DNA of 43,719 nt from Carboxydothermus islandicus (GTDB taxonomy: Bacteria; Bacillota; Z-2901; Carboxydothermales; Carboxydothermaceae). The position numbers were made by a program, and so were the translations under genes. The notes beneath the pieces are model-generated. The model made no database searches, had not been told where the DNA came from, and saw only the letters and a list, made by a program, of their open reading frames with translations. The stretch lies in the NCBI RefSeq assembly GCF_001950325.1, contig NZ_BDJL01000049.1, positions 1 through 43,719 on the forward strand, read 5' to 3'. Shown piece after piece: positions 15,531-24,150 of this stretch. Every line of letters starts with the position of its first letter. Position 1 is the first letter of the stretch.

Positions 15531-16238
15531 ATGGGTTTTTCGCTATTAAACCGGTATTACGACCTCTTGTTTCCGGCTAATATAACGGTAGTAAATAGTT
15601 TAGAAAAGCTTTTTACCCCGGCAAAAAAACTTCTGGACGCGGGCTGCGGTACCGGTAATTACGCCCTCTCTTTGGCCGAAAGAGGTTTTGAAGTAACGGG
15701 GATAGACATAAACCCGGAATTTATCATGCAGGCACAGGAAAAAGCCAGGGGTAAAAACAATGTTAAATTTTTAATTTCCGACCTTACTGCTTTTCACTTA
15801 GAGAAATCTTTTGAAGGTATTTTTTGTATCGGCAACACTTTACCAGTTTTAGGAGAAGAAGGAATTAAAAAAGCCCTGGCAAACTTTTTTAAACATTTAC
15901 TACCCGGAGGTCTTTTAGCAGGTCAAACGGTTAACTTTGCCTTATTTTTAAAAACCGGAACTTTTCCCTTCCCCGAAAAAAAGCTTTTGGACCTGGATTT
16001 AATTTTCCGCCGGCGGTACGAACTTTTTGGCGAGTTGGTGCGGTTCACTCTTGAACTTGTTTTCCTGCAAAAAGGAGAAATTTACACCGAGCAGATGTTT
16101 TTATATCCGGTTACGGTGGAAAAGTTAAAAACCTTTTTGGAAGATGCCGGCTTTCGGGAAATCGGCTTTTACCGGGATTTCTCCCTTATACCCTATGATC
16201 CCGAAGGTCGGGATTTAGTGTTTACTGCGCGAAAATAG
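15531..16238 (+). CDS. Class I SAM-dependent methyltransferase
   Basis: A 235-residue methyltransferase with motif I LLDAGCGTGNYAL (near residues 31-43), the acidic residue in GIDINPEF and a motif-IV-like IFCIGNTLPVL. The C-terminal half has the usual beta-strand lid. The target molecule is unknown. ATG 15531 with GAGGAGGAAGG is preferred to a longer frame that would overlap the ferredoxin gene. It ends at a bidirectional terminator. Confidence 0.87.
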   Translation: MGFSLLNRYYDLLFPANITVVNSLEKLFTPAKKLLDAGCGTGNYALSLAERGFEVTGIDINPEFIMQAQEKARGKNNVKFLISDLTAFHLEKSFEGIFCIGNTLPVLGEEGIKKALANFFKHLLPGGLLAGQTVNFALFLKTGTFPFPEKKLLDLDLIFRRRYELFGELVRFTLELVFLQKGEIYTEQMFLYPVTVEKLKTFLEDAGFREIGFYRDFSLIPYDPEGRDLVFTARK

Positions 16239-16241
16239 CCA

Positions 16242-16269
16242 AAAACCCCGCCTTCTCGGGCGGGGTTTT
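16242..16269. terminator. Bidirectional terminator
   Basis: An 11-bp stem AAAACCCCGCC/GGCGGGGTTTT (16242-16252, 16259-16269) between the convergent methyltransferase and exported-protein genes. Confidence 0.9.
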
Positions 16270-16278
16270 CTTGATTTT

Positions 16279-16902
16279 CTATTGCTGATTTAACGCTTCC
16301 TTTTGCGCCTGGTGCATTTCTTTCATGGCCTTGATCTGGTCTTTGATCTGGGTAAGCTGTTCAGGGGTTAAATTAGCATCGGCAAAGCTTTCCATTGCCA
16401 TCGCCTCATCGGTTTTTAAGATAAGATCTAAAATATCCTCATAAACGTTTTCTATTTCACTGGGCACCCGAACGATTTCCCAGCCCTTTGTTTCCGGGTT
16501 TTGGCGTAAGATGGCAATACCAACAACAGCCATTTCGTTGGGCTGGTTTTCCAGTTGGATGACCCGCACATGGCCAACGGCCGCAAACTCGCCTTTCCTT
16601 TCCGCCGGAAATACTTTCACAAGACGCGACTTGGCAATCTTGACCTGCTTAACCATATCTTCCATGTCTTTTTCGGAAATAGCAGCTTTCGATGCCGGAG
16701 TCATAAGTTGATACGCCGGCTGCCAGCGGCCTTTCTCCAAAAGGGCATAAAAGGAAACAGCCGTATCTTCCGGAGTTGCGGTTTTAACCAGTATTCCCGT
16801 TTCTTTATCCACAAACGCCCCGGGTCCGGCGCCAATCGCCCCTCCCAGAGTCACTAACAGTATAAACTGTAATAAAAACGCTACCACTAAAAAACGCTGC
16901 AT
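16279..16902 (-). CDS. Exported NTF2-like protein with acidic/Gln-rich tail
   Basis: A 207-residue protein with an N-terminal signal or membrane segment (FLVVAFLLQFILLVTLGGAIGAG). The middle part reads as an NTF2-like/DUF4878-style fold: PEDTAVSFYALLEKGRWQPAYQLMT, then strands ending in GWEIVRVP. The C-terminal 50 residues are a charged helix (LTPEQLTQIKDQIKAMKEMHQ). I do not recognise a named family. It lies 169 bp downstream of a lipoprotein of similar build and of a 12-haem cytochrome on the same strand, so a helper role on the outer face of the membrane is an inference. Confidence 0.75.
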   Translation of the reverse strand: MQRFLVVAFLLQFILLVTLGGAIGAGPGAFVDKETGILVKTATPEDTAVSFYALLEKGRWQPAYQLMTPASKAAISEKDMEDMVKQVKIAKSRLVKVFPAERKGEFAAVGHVRVIQLENQPNEMAVVGIAILRQNPETKGWEIVRVPSEIENVYEDILDLILKTDEAMAMESFADANLTPEQLTQIKDQIKAMKEMHQAQKEALNQQ

Positions 16903-17071
16903 TTCTTTCCCTCCCGCAGTAGTTTATGGATATTTTCTCTCATGTCATATATTCTCTTTAAATCCCCTTTTTCCTTCTTTTAAAATTTCATCTTTAAACT
17001 CTGCGGGAATATATTATAAGATATTTCACCTCATTTCTTCCGGAGTTAAATTTTATAATTTGGCATCAAGT

Positions 17072-17491
17072 TTAAAAATGCAGGTCTACTACCTTCCATT
17101 TTTCCTCTTCTTTTTTCAATTTTACAAAAACAATCAAACTATCTTTCCCTAAAAATTGTACCAGTATGTACTCCCCTTCTTTTTTAACTGCTCTGGCTTT
17201 TATATCAACTATCGCTTCTCCAAATCCTTTTAACCTCTCGGGAGCAAAGGTTCCCGGATCATCAGGTATACCGGTATACTGCAATGCTTTTTTAATATGA
17301 CCGTTTTTTAAGTTTTTTATAAACCTTTCGGAAACCTCCCTGGGCTCTTTGGGATAGGTAACGACAAAAACTTTTTGAATTAATACATTGGAAAATTTAT
17401 CTATGTGTTCGAAAGGGGTTGCTGAAACCAAAGAACACCCCCCAGTAAACATTAATAAAAAAAATATTACCAAAAAACTGAGCTTGCGCAC
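17072..17491 (-). CDS. Lipoprotein, NTF2-like
   Basis: A 139-residue protein with a type II signal peptide: KLSFLVIFFLLMF then the lipobox TGGC with Cys19. The mature part begins SLVSATPFEHI and ends with a strand pattern (KWKVVDLHF) typical of small NTF2-like envelope proteins. It looks paralogous to the lipoprotein at 20968, which begins CSLLENTPMEKI after its lipobox. GTG start with AAGGAGG. It lies 52 bp after the 12-haem cytochrome 17544-20234, with a terminator hairpin in between that may allow partial read-through. Confidence 0.78.
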   Translation of the reverse strand: MRKLSFLVIFFLLMFTGGCSLVSATPFEHIDKFSNVLIQKVFVVTYPKEPREVSERFIKNLKNGHIKKALQYTGIPDDPGTFAPERLKGFGEAIVDIKARAVKKEGEYILVQFLGKDSLIVFVKLKKEEEKWKVVDLHF

Positions 17492-17506
17492 CAGTCATCC
17501 TCCTTA

Positions 17507-17537
17507 AAATAACCGGGGGAGCTGCTCTCCCCCGGTT
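17507..17537 (-). terminator. Terminator of 12-haem cytochrome gene B
   Basis: An 11-bp GC-rich stem (AACCGGGGGAG/CTCCCCCGGTT, 17511-17521 and 17527-17537) with ATTTTA after it on the minus strand. Confidence 0.8.
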
Positions 17538-17543
17538 TTAAAC

Positions 17544-20234
17544 TTATCTTAAACCCGGAACGTTATTGGTAATGGAGTACGGATAACTAAAGCTTGCTCT
17601 AAAGGCGTGGGAGCGGATATCATAATTGCCCGCACTTTTTGCCGTATACGGCATGTATTTTGCCAGGTCAAGGGCACTGTCGTGGCACTGGGCGCAGGTT
17701 GCCCCGGCCGAAAGTTTTAACATATTGTTGGCATTGGGTTTACTGTGACTGCTGTGGCAGGTAATGCAGGATACGGTGTCAAACATCTTGGTTTGGTAAA
17801 AATCGATATACTGCTGGTGGTGTCCAGAACTGGTGTTGTCCGCCCAGAAGTTGCTGCTGCCGCCGGTTTGAATATCCCATCTTTCATTTGTTCCGCGTTT
17901 ATAGTAATAAGTTCCGCTGGATACTGAACCATAATAATAGGTTAAACTTAAGTTTCCTTCATAACCGAACATTTTGTAGTATACCATTAAAGATACTCCA
18001 GGTTTATAACCGTAAATATAATCTTTACCGTTGTATCTGGCATCGGTAAATCCATAAGATTTCCCCCGGCCGTGGCAGCTGCCGCAGAGATCGTTTTGCT
18101 GCCGGATAGTTAATCGCGCCGGATTTTTAATGTTATCCTGGCTGGGAGCTTTAACGTGGTTGCTACCCGGACCATGGCAGGCTTCACAGGTAACCCCGGG
18201 GTCGGCAAATTGAGCCTGGGCATCAAATTCGCCATTCCACCCTGTAGTATGGCAGCCGATACAGGACGAAGAAAAGTTTTTGGACCCTAATGTATCCGAG
18301 TCATATTTTACCCATCCCTGTGCAATTCCCCGGTATCCAGCGTTAAACTGGGTCTTTGGTCCTGTCACTACTTTAAGGGTACCGCTTTCGCTGTATACAT
18401 ATCTCTGCTTCCACTTGGACCCCATGGCATACTTGAAGTCCCAGGGGAACTTATTAAGACCATTTGTTCCGCTACTGTACATTGTAGACTGCTCCCATTT
18501 TTCGATGGCTTCGGGCAGGATGTTATATACGACCCAGCGGTTGGTACCTAAGTATATTGCATTTACCGGCATGATCTTCTTGGGATGGAGGATTTGTTCT
18601 TTCCATTTGGCATATTTGACCGGATCATAAGTAACCGTGAAGGTCGAACCATCGTATCTCACTTCCACTTCTAACGGCTGGTAGTCTGCCGTTCCCGGTA
18701 ATGCTTTTTTCATCGCCGCCGACTGGCTCGGGTGGCAGTCAAAGCACTTTGCGGCTCCTACGTATTGGGCAGTGGTGCTGGTGAACAGCCCATCGCCGGT
18801 CCCGGGATTTACCCCCACATTTTGGGCAGTATTGCTGTTGTACCCTTCCGCAGCAAAACCTTTCCGGTGGCAGGTTTCACAGGTCCCCATATTGGGAGCT
18901 CGCTTCAGGGCTGACGAGCCGGCAATTTCTGTAAGGCTCTGGCCGCTCCAGTAGCTATTGGTTAAAGTCCTGCTCCAGTAGTTTTCGGAGGTACCGTGAG
19001 CCACGTGGCAGGTAAGGCAGGTCATAATTTTCCGGGTACTGCTTTGTTCTTCATAAACCATGTTGGTTAACGGCAGGTACTGCTCAAACTCGTCAATCTT
19101 AAACCCTACCTGGTGGCGGTACGCTTCGGTGTACTGGCCGTTTAAATTATCCGAAGAACCATTGGGCTCACCATCACCATCGGCATCAAAGTTTTCGGTA
19201 TTGTAGTCGGTATGGCAGGCCCCGCAAAAGCTGTTTATTCCGCTCTTGTGCTGAACTTTTTCATCCCCAGTTATTCCAAGGTAATTTTCAATTGACATGG
19301 TAACTTTTAATGCGGGATAAAAGTAAACTTTTATCTGGCTTGTATCGGCATTAGCCGGAAAGTCGGCAGAATTTAAGGAAACAATATAGGTAAAACCTTG
19401 AGTTCCATTTAATTCATAATCTTTGCCTTCCACTAGCTTCTTATTGTTGTACCAGACCTGCGTGCCCTTATTATAGGGATAACTCCTGAGCCACTGGTAT
19501 TTGTTATTCTGTGCATCTCTGGTATACCAGTAGTGGTTGTTTTCATCATAAACCACGTTCATGCTGCTTTTATAATTTACAAAGCTGTAGTTATTAACGT
19601 TAGGATTTAAAATCCGGGCATTGCCCGCAAGTCCGTGAGGACTGTGGCAGGATTCGCAGCCAAAGGTAATATCCCAGGCTTTGACATTGGTCTTGTCTTC
19701 GGTGCTGTTCCCTTCATAGTTGCCGGTAATATTACCGCCCGGTGCTGCAAACACGTTGACCGCGCCGGTTACGTTGTGATTGGACAGGGAGCCTTCACTG
19801 CCGGTCCCAAACATTCCGCCAAAAGTGGGTTTACCGGTGGTACCGATGTAACCCTCTTCGACGTTATAGGTTGTTCCAATGGTACCATCGTGGCAGGCCA
19901 TGCAGGTGTCGTAGACACTACCCCACTGCAAAAGGGTCTGCCCTACGGCAGTGTGGGTAGCGTGGCACGCGGCACAGGCATCGGTATTTCTGGAGTAATT
20001 GCTGTGAATGCGGTAATTGGCAGGATTGGTTTCATTGGGGAGATAAATTTCATTGGGATAATAAGTCTTATTGGCATCGCTGCCTTCATATAAAAATTTT
20101 TTTACCGTTGGGGCATAGTGGCCTTTAGAATCACTGCCGGTGGCCCCGGCCAAAAGTTGAGCCGCCAGCGCTGACGCGGTAGATGCTAATAGGAAAAGCG
20201 CCACCAGCATCAGGATCAATAATGTTCTACGCAT
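17544..20234 (-). CDS. Secreted 12-haem cytochrome c, paralogue B
   Basis: An 896-residue exported cytochrome with signal peptide RRTLLILMLVALFLLASTAS and cleavage at ALA-A. Twelve CXXCH motifs: CAACH, CMACH, CESCH, CGACH, CLTCH, CETCH, CFDCH, CIGCH, CEACH, CGSCH, CITCH and CAQCH. The N-terminal half (haems 1-6) contains a Tyr/Asn-rich, strand-rich insertion between haems 3 and 4. The second half begins YVGAAKCFDCH, like multihaem families of the cytochrome c554 type. There is no membrane or LPXTG/SLH anchor, so it is secreted or held by other proteins. It is homologous over its whole length to 21499-24150 and 31106-33628. A terminal or wall-crossing electron carrier is likely. ATG with AAAGGAGGGAAGGT. 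Confidence 0.92.
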   Translation of the reverse strand: MRRTLLILMLVALFLLASTASALAAQLLAGATGSDSKGHYAPTVKKFLYEGSDANKTYYPNEIYLPNETNPANYRIHSNYSRNTDACAACHATHTAVGQTLLQWGSVYDTCMACHDGTIGTTYNVEEGYIGTTGKPTFGGMFGTGSEGSLSNHNVTGAVNVFAAPGGNITGNYEGNSTEDKTNVKAWDITFGCESCHSPHGLAGNARILNPNVNNYSFVNYKSSMNVVYDENNHYWYTRDAQNNKYQWLRSYPYNKGTQVWYNNKKLVEGKDYELNGTQGFTYIVSLNSADFPANADTSQIKVYFYPALKVTMSIENYLGITGDEKVQHKSGINSFCGACHTDYNTENFDADGDGEPNGSSDNLNGQYTEAYRHQVGFKIDEFEQYLPLTNMVYEEQSSTRKIMTCLTCHVAHGTSENYWSRTLTNSYWSGQSLTEIAGSSALKRAPNMGTCETCHRKGFAAEGYNSNTAQNVGVNPGTGDGLFTSTTAQYVGAAKCFDCHPSQSAAMKKALPGTADYQPLEVEVRYDGSTFTVTYDPVKYAKWKEQILHPKKIMPVNAIYLGTNRWVVYNILPEAIEKWEQSTMYSSGTNGLNKFPWDFKYAMGSKWKQRYVYSESGTLKVVTGPKTQFNAGYRGIAQGWVKYDSDTLGSKNFSSSCIGCHTTGWNGEFDAQAQFADPGVTCEACHGPGSNHVKAPSQDNIKNPARLTIRQQNDLCGSCHGRGKSYGFTDARYNGKDYIYGYKPGVSLMVYYKMFGYEGNLSLTYYYGSVSSGTYYYKRGTNERWDIQTGGSSNFWADNTSSGHHQQYIDFYQTKMFDTVSCITCHSSHSKPNANNMLKLSAGATCAQCHDSALDLAKYMPYTAKSAGNYDIRSHAFRASFSYPYSITNNVPGLR

Positions 20235-20279
20235 ACCTTCCCTCCTTTGCTTTTTCCGGCGCCCTTATTAACCCAACCC

Positions 20280-20308
20280 TCCTTTCCCGGGCTAATTGCC
20301 GGAATAGT
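20280..20308 (-). promoter_or_regulatory. Shared leader motif of cytochrome gene B
   Basis: On the minus strand TTCCGGC, then AATTAGCCCGGGAAAGGAGG, lies in the 5' leader; GCCGGAA further downstream (about 20257-20263) is fully complementary to the first arm. A variant lies in the leader of gene C and a weaker one in the leader of the octahaem gene. Confidence 0.4.
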
Positions 20309-20390
20309 TTATACCTATTATTTATATTTATTCCAATATTTCCATTTTCCTCCTTTTTGCAGATTAAAATTTTTCGCAAGTTTCGCTATA

Positions 20391-20419
20391 AATATACAGT
20401 GTAATTTGCGAAATGTCGA
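20391..20419 (-). promoter_or_regulatory. SigA-like promoter of cytochrome gene B
   Basis: On the minus strand TCGACA (20414-20419), a 17-bp spacer and TATATT (20391-20396). The promoter is framed by an inverted repeat, TTCGC-A-AGTTTC (20373-20384) and GAAACT-CC-GCGAA (20418-20430), which may be an operator. It predicts a leader of about 150 nt. Confidence 0.6.
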
Positions 20420-20433
20420 AACTCCGCGAAAGC

Positions 20434-20459
20434 AAAAAGGCTGCCCCTTGGGACAGCCT
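20434..20459 (-). terminator. Terminator of the small membrane-protein gene
   Basis: On the minus strand AGGCTGTCCC pairs with GGGGCAGCCT (one mismatch) and TTTTTG follows, 45 bp after the stop codon of the gene at 20504. Confidence 0.75.
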
Positions 20460-20503
20460 CACGTCTTCTTGACACTGTTGTTCTTTTTTACATTGATGCC
20501 AAT

Positions 20504-20890
20504 TTACCGGACACTTACCACTTTCCACCCGCCCCATTCCCGGACCAAACCTATTTCTACCGTATAGACTACGTCTCCCTGGGAAACTCCCCGCTTGAAC
20601 TCCCGATAAAAGAAGTTCCTGCAAAATTCTGGGAAAGTAGGCTTAAAGGCAAATCCTTTTCTTTCCATCTCATGGACAAAGCTATCCAGAGAAGTTAATT
20701 TTTCCTGAGGTATTTCCGCTTTTATCGTCCGGGAAAGAAAGGTATAAGCAGTTTTCGTATCCCCCTTAGATAGTGCCCCTTCAAATCTGGAAAATACCAC
20801 ATCGGGCTTTTCCCAGACCCGAAAGCCGTAGGCAAGGACTCCCAAAATAATTAATAAAATTAAAATCACTGCTCCAATTTTTTTGGCCAA
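20504..20890 (-). CDS. Small membrane-anchored NTF2-like protein
   Basis: A 128-residue protein with one N-terminal membrane segment (IGAVILILLIILGVLAYGF) and an outside domain with DVVFSRFEGALSKGDTKTAYTFLS, the start of an NTF2-like/DUF4878 fold, ending GGWKVVSVR. The TTG start at 20890 is chosen because GGGGAGGGA lies just before it; the longer frame starts inside the terminator of the upstream gene. It is part of the run cytochrome C, lipoprotein, this protein, cytochrome B. Not a named family to me. Confidence 0.7.
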   Translation of the reverse strand: MAKKIGAVILILLIILGVLAYGFRVWEKPDVVFSRFEGALSKGDTKTAYTFLSRTIKAEIPQEKLTSLDSFVHEMERKGFAFKPTFPEFCRNFFYREFKRGVSQGDVVYTVEIGLVREWGGWKVVSVR

Positions 20891-20948
20891 TAAAAATCCC
20901 TCCCCGGATATATTTTCGACCCAGAGGAGGGATTTTCCTGCTTCTATG

Positions 20949-20969
20949 AAAAAAGCCAAAAGGCTTTTT
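20949..20969 (-). terminator. Terminator overlapping the lipoprotein stop codon
   Basis: AAAAAGCC/GGCTTTTT (20950-20957, 20962-20969) with a 4-nt loop; the T-run follows on the minus strand. Confidence 0.65.
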
Positions 20970-21423
20970 ATTCGGTTTCGGGTGCACTTGGATCATAAGG
21001 ACTTATAGAAACAACAACAAATTTACCCTCATTTTTTATAATACATATAGCAAATTTTTCGTTTTTGTCGTTTATATTTTCTAACAAGTAATAACTTTCG
21101 TTAACATCACTTTTTAACTTACTTATCTTAAAAGTTTTACCTCCCCCCATATTAAGGACTGCCTTTGCGTAATTTTCATCTTCTCCTAAAAGATATTTTT
21201 TTACTTTCAAAATACTATTGTCTTTAAGTGCTTTTGCAAAAGCTTTAGCTAACTCTTCTTCAGAAGTAGGATATGAATTAGTTAGCTTTTTAATTTCACT
21301 TGACATTTTGTTTATAAAACCGTTATTAATAATTTTTTCCATGGGTGTATTTTCTAAGAGTGAACACCCATTTATAAGTCCGGCTATTATAACAATTAAT
21401 ACTACGTATATAAAACGCTTCAA
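20968..21423 (-). CDS. Lipoprotein, NTF2-like, AT-rich
   Basis: A 151-residue protein with a lipoprotein signal (RFIYVVLIVIIAGLINGC, lipobox Cys20). The mature sequence is Lys/Asn/Glu-rich with SEEELAKAFAKALKDNSILKVKKYL and a final strand GKFVVVSIS. It looks like a diverged paralogue of the lipoprotein at 17072. Base composition is strikingly low in G+C (one counted 60-nt line, 21061-21120, is 23%), unlike most of the window. TTG start behind AAGGGAGTG. It follows cytochrome C by 75 bp, matching the arrangement cytochrome B plus lipoprotein. Confidence 0.75.
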   Translation of the reverse strand: MKRFIYVVLIVIIAGLINGCSLLENTPMEKIINNGFINKMSSEIKKLTNSYPTSEEELAKAFAKALKDNSILKVKKYLLGEDENYAKAVLNMGGGKTFKISKLKSDVNESYYLLENINDKNEKFAICIIKNEGKFVVVSISPYDPSAPETE

Positions 21424-21455
21424 TTTTTACACTCCCTTGCTTCACAAATTTAGAG

Positions 21456-21487
21456 AAAGGCAAGGCCAAGACATTGGCCTTGCCTTT
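21456..21487. terminator. Hairpin between cytochrome C and lipoprotein genes
   Basis: A perfect 14-bp stem (21456-21469 with 21474-21487) with a 4-nt loop. The T-run on the minus strand is weak (CTCTAAATTT), so it may be a leaky terminator or an mRNA-stabilising stem between gene C and its lipoprotein. Confidence 0.65.
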
Positions 21488-21498
21488 TAAAGAATTCA

Positions 21499-24150
21499 TT
21501 ACGGCAGTAAGGTATTATTTTTAGCATAAGTTGATTCATTAACAGTACCCATATCATCAAACAGGTGATACGCGGTTGAGTAATAACCAATAAACTTCCC
21601 AGCATCTTCTCTGGTAAATACCGGAACATTGCCAGTAGCCGTTGCAGCATCGTGACAACTCATACATAGTGAGTTAACCGGTAGTTTAAGCTGCCATTCA
21701 TACTTGTCACTGTGTGGATCATGACAGACCATGCAGTCCATCTGACCATTTCTAAAGTGCTTGGACTTAATATAGTAGCCTTGGTGTGTATTATTTGTAT
21801 GACAGCTCATACAAGATTGTGCTAAGGTTGGTAGAGTTATACCCTGGACATTATCTTTTCCGCCTGAAGTATAAATTCTATATGGTCCACCAGTTCTTAC
21901 GCCATAATCGTACTGTTTCCATCCGGTTATGTTCTTGCTACTTGGAGCTGCTACGTGTAAGCTTCCAGGACCATGGCAGGCTTCGCACTTGATTTGGAGC
22001 TCAACTTTTCCAGTATTGTCCGGTGCATCGAGTATATTACCTGGCGCTAACAGTAACTGCCGTAAACTTGTACTAATTTTTTCACCACCGCTATTATAAT
22101 AGAACGAAGACACTGAAGCAGGTTTTTGAATTGGAGGTACTCCTAAATTAACGCTAGGATCATAGTTGGGTGCTGAAATTTCTGTAAAGTAGTAGTTGTT
22201 AACAGTGTGGCACGATGGAGCACATAGTGCTGAACCCGTATATGATACATAAACAAGTTCATATACTCCGCTTTCACTTTTCTCAAGTTCAACATACCTA
22301 TAATACTTACCATCTGTATAATTATATACAGCAACATATGCAGCTTCGTCTGGTTTACCCCATAAGAGAACATCCAGAGTCGAAGTAACATCTGGAGTTC
22401 CATCATTATCAGTATCAAGCTTACTCCAAATGTTGCTATAAGGTGCTGTAGTCTTTAAGCTCGGATTTTCCATAAATACCCTTAATAATGCATCTGAACC
22501 TCTATAGGCTCTTTCGGTTACTACAGTATTTTTATCAATGTTGTAGTAAGTTGCCATATTGTTGTGATAAGTTTCTTTAATGCCTTCTGCATAAGAAGCG
22601 TGACATTCAACGCACTTAGCCGAACCTACGAACTTGGCACCAGCCTGTCCGTTATCGGTTTGAGTGGTTACGCCATGGACATCAGTTTGACCGGTATTGG
22701 CGCTGTAACCTTCAGCACCTTCTTTCTTGCCGTGGCAGGCTTCACAGGTACCCATGTTGGGAGCCCGCTTCAAGGCTGAAGAACCAGCAAGCTCGACAAA
22801 CGGGTCAGTTCCCCAGAAGGAAGTATCGGTTAAAGTTGCATCCCACAAATCTTTCGAAGTACCGTGAGCATAGTGGCAGGTTAGACAGGTCATGTTACCG
22901 TTTTCAAACTTCATATTTGCCTTTGAGGCGTTGGTAAAATAGCCTGCATACATTCCTACCTGGTGCCGGTAGGCTTCGGTGTACTTACCGGTTAATTCTT
23001 CAGCTGATCCACCGGTTCTTTCTTCACCGGTATTGTAATCCAGGTTGGTGTTGTAATCGGTGTGGCAAGCGCCGCAGAAGAAGTTCAATCCACCTTTATG
23101 GGTTACTCCTTCATTGGCCTGGAGATAGTTGCTGATATTCATTTTGACGCGGACACCGGGGAAGAAGTATACTTTTAAGGTCGAGCTTGGAGCAGAGCTC
23201 AGTTTCAAAATTGTATAACCGTTGCTGTTATCAATTACATAATTAGTTAACTTGGTAGAACCATCATATACCAAGGTACCGCCGGAATACGGATATCCCT
23301 TAATCCAGGTAATCTCGTAACCAGAAGCAACTTTACCCTGATAGGTTACATAATAAACAGCATCGGCAATGTTAAGACGTACCATGTAAACTTTCTGGTT
23401 GGTGAACTTCAAAGTATAGATCGGATCGCCATTATCGTTATATACCGCGCCGTTTACATAGTTTACCCGGGCAATTTTGTTGGGATCCGGGCTTAAAATC
23501 CGGGCGTTACCACCCTGACCGTGCGGGCTGTGGCAGGATTCGCAACCAAACTCCACATCCCACATCTTGGTTGCAGAAGTTTCATGGCCAACAGCTTGAG
23601 CATCTTCATAGCTACCGGTGCTGTTGCCACCAGGAGCAGCAAAGATTTGTAAGGATCCTACCACATTGTGGCGGGATAAGGAGGTTTCAGTTCCGGTACC
23701 AAACATACCACCATAGGTCCGGGTTTGGGTGTTACCGATAAATCCTTCTTCTACGTTATAGGTGGTGCTGATGGTACCGTCGTGGCAAGCCATACAGGTG
23801 TCATACACCGAACCCCACTGCAACAAGCTTTCCCCTACAGCAGTGTGGGTAGCGTGGCAGGCTGCACAGGCATCGGTGTTCTTGCTGTAATTGCTGTGGA
23901 TACGGTAGTTAGCAGGGTTTTGCTCATTGGGTAAATAAATCTCCTGTGGATAATTGGTAATACCATCGGCCTTAAAAGCCGCTGGCGAGTTCTGATAATT
24001 ATACACCGTCTTGGACGTGGGTGTTGGCAGGTAGCCGCCTTTTTCACTCAGGCTGTCCGACGGTGCAATGATTTGTGCCGCCATAGCGGATGCACTGAAG
24101 GCTATTACCAGCGCCATGGTCAGCACAACGACCCATAAACCTCGCTTCAT
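21499..24150 (-). CDS. Secreted 12-haem cytochrome c, paralogue C, with one CX3CH site
   Basis: An 883-residue exported cytochrome (signal peptide RGLWVVVLTMALVIAFSASAMA-A). Eleven CXXCH motifs are present, plus CAPSCH (residues 643-648), a CX3CH at the place where both paralogues have a normal CXXCH (haem 8). The N-terminal half is very close to paralogue B even at the DNA level near the first haems. It carries the same strand-rich insertion between haems 3 and 4. The C-terminal half begins FVGSAKCVECH. G+C drops in the gene at about the start of this second half, so the gene may be a mosaic. No anchor. It starts at ATG with GGAGGAGAGG. It is probably an external electron carrier. Confidence 0.92.
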   Translation of the reverse strand: MKRGLWVVVLTMALVIAFSASAMAAQIIAPSDSLSEKGGYLPTPTSKTVYNYQNSPAAFKADGITNYPQEIYLPNEQNPANYRIHSNYSKNTDACAACHATHTAVGESLLQWGSVYDTCMACHDGTISTTYNVEEGFIGNTQTRTYGGMFGTGTETSLSRHNVVGSLQIFAAPGGNSTGSYEDAQAVGHETSATKMWDVEFGCESCHSPHGQGGNARILSPDPNKIARVNYVNGAVYNDNGDPIYTLKFTNQKVYMVRLNIADAVYYVTYQGKVASGYEITWIKGYPYSGGTLVYDGSTKLTNYVIDNSNGYTILKLSSAPSSTLKVYFFPGVRVKMNISNYLQANEGVTHKGGLNFFCGACHTDYNTNLDYNTGEERTGGSAEELTGKYTEAYRHQVGMYAGYFTNASKANMKFENGNMTCLTCHYAHGTSKDLWDATLTDTSFWGTDPFVELAGSSALKRAPNMGTCEACHGKKEGAEGYSANTGQTDVHGVTTQTDNGQAGAKFVGSAKCVECHASYAEGIKETYHNNMATYYNIDKNTVVTERAYRGSDALLRVFMENPSLKTTAPYSNIWSKLDTDNDGTPDVTSTLDVLLWGKPDEAAYVAVYNYTDGKYYRYVELEKSESGVYELVYVSYTGSALCAPSCHTVNNYYFTEISAPNYDPSVNLGVPPIQKPASVSSFYYNSGGEKISTSLRQLLLAPGNILDAPDNTGKVELQIKCEACHGPGSLHVAAPSSKNITGWKQYDYGVRTGGPYRIYTSGGKDNVQGITLPTLAQSCMSCHTNNTHQGYYIKSKHFRNGQMDCMVCHDPHSDKYEWQLKLPVNSLCMSCHDAATATGNVPVFTREDAGKFIGYYSTAYHLFDDMGTVNESTYAKNNTLLP

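Noticed and set aside
19635-20093. 152-codon plus-strand frame opposite cytochrome B
   Set aside because: Shadow of the haem-rich gene; the low-complexity Gly/Val/Ile translation matches no family.
20330-20352. Five-codon upstream frame with GGAGG in the cytochrome B leader
   Set aside because: Only three bases separate the ribosome binding site from the ATG, and five codons give no independent support.
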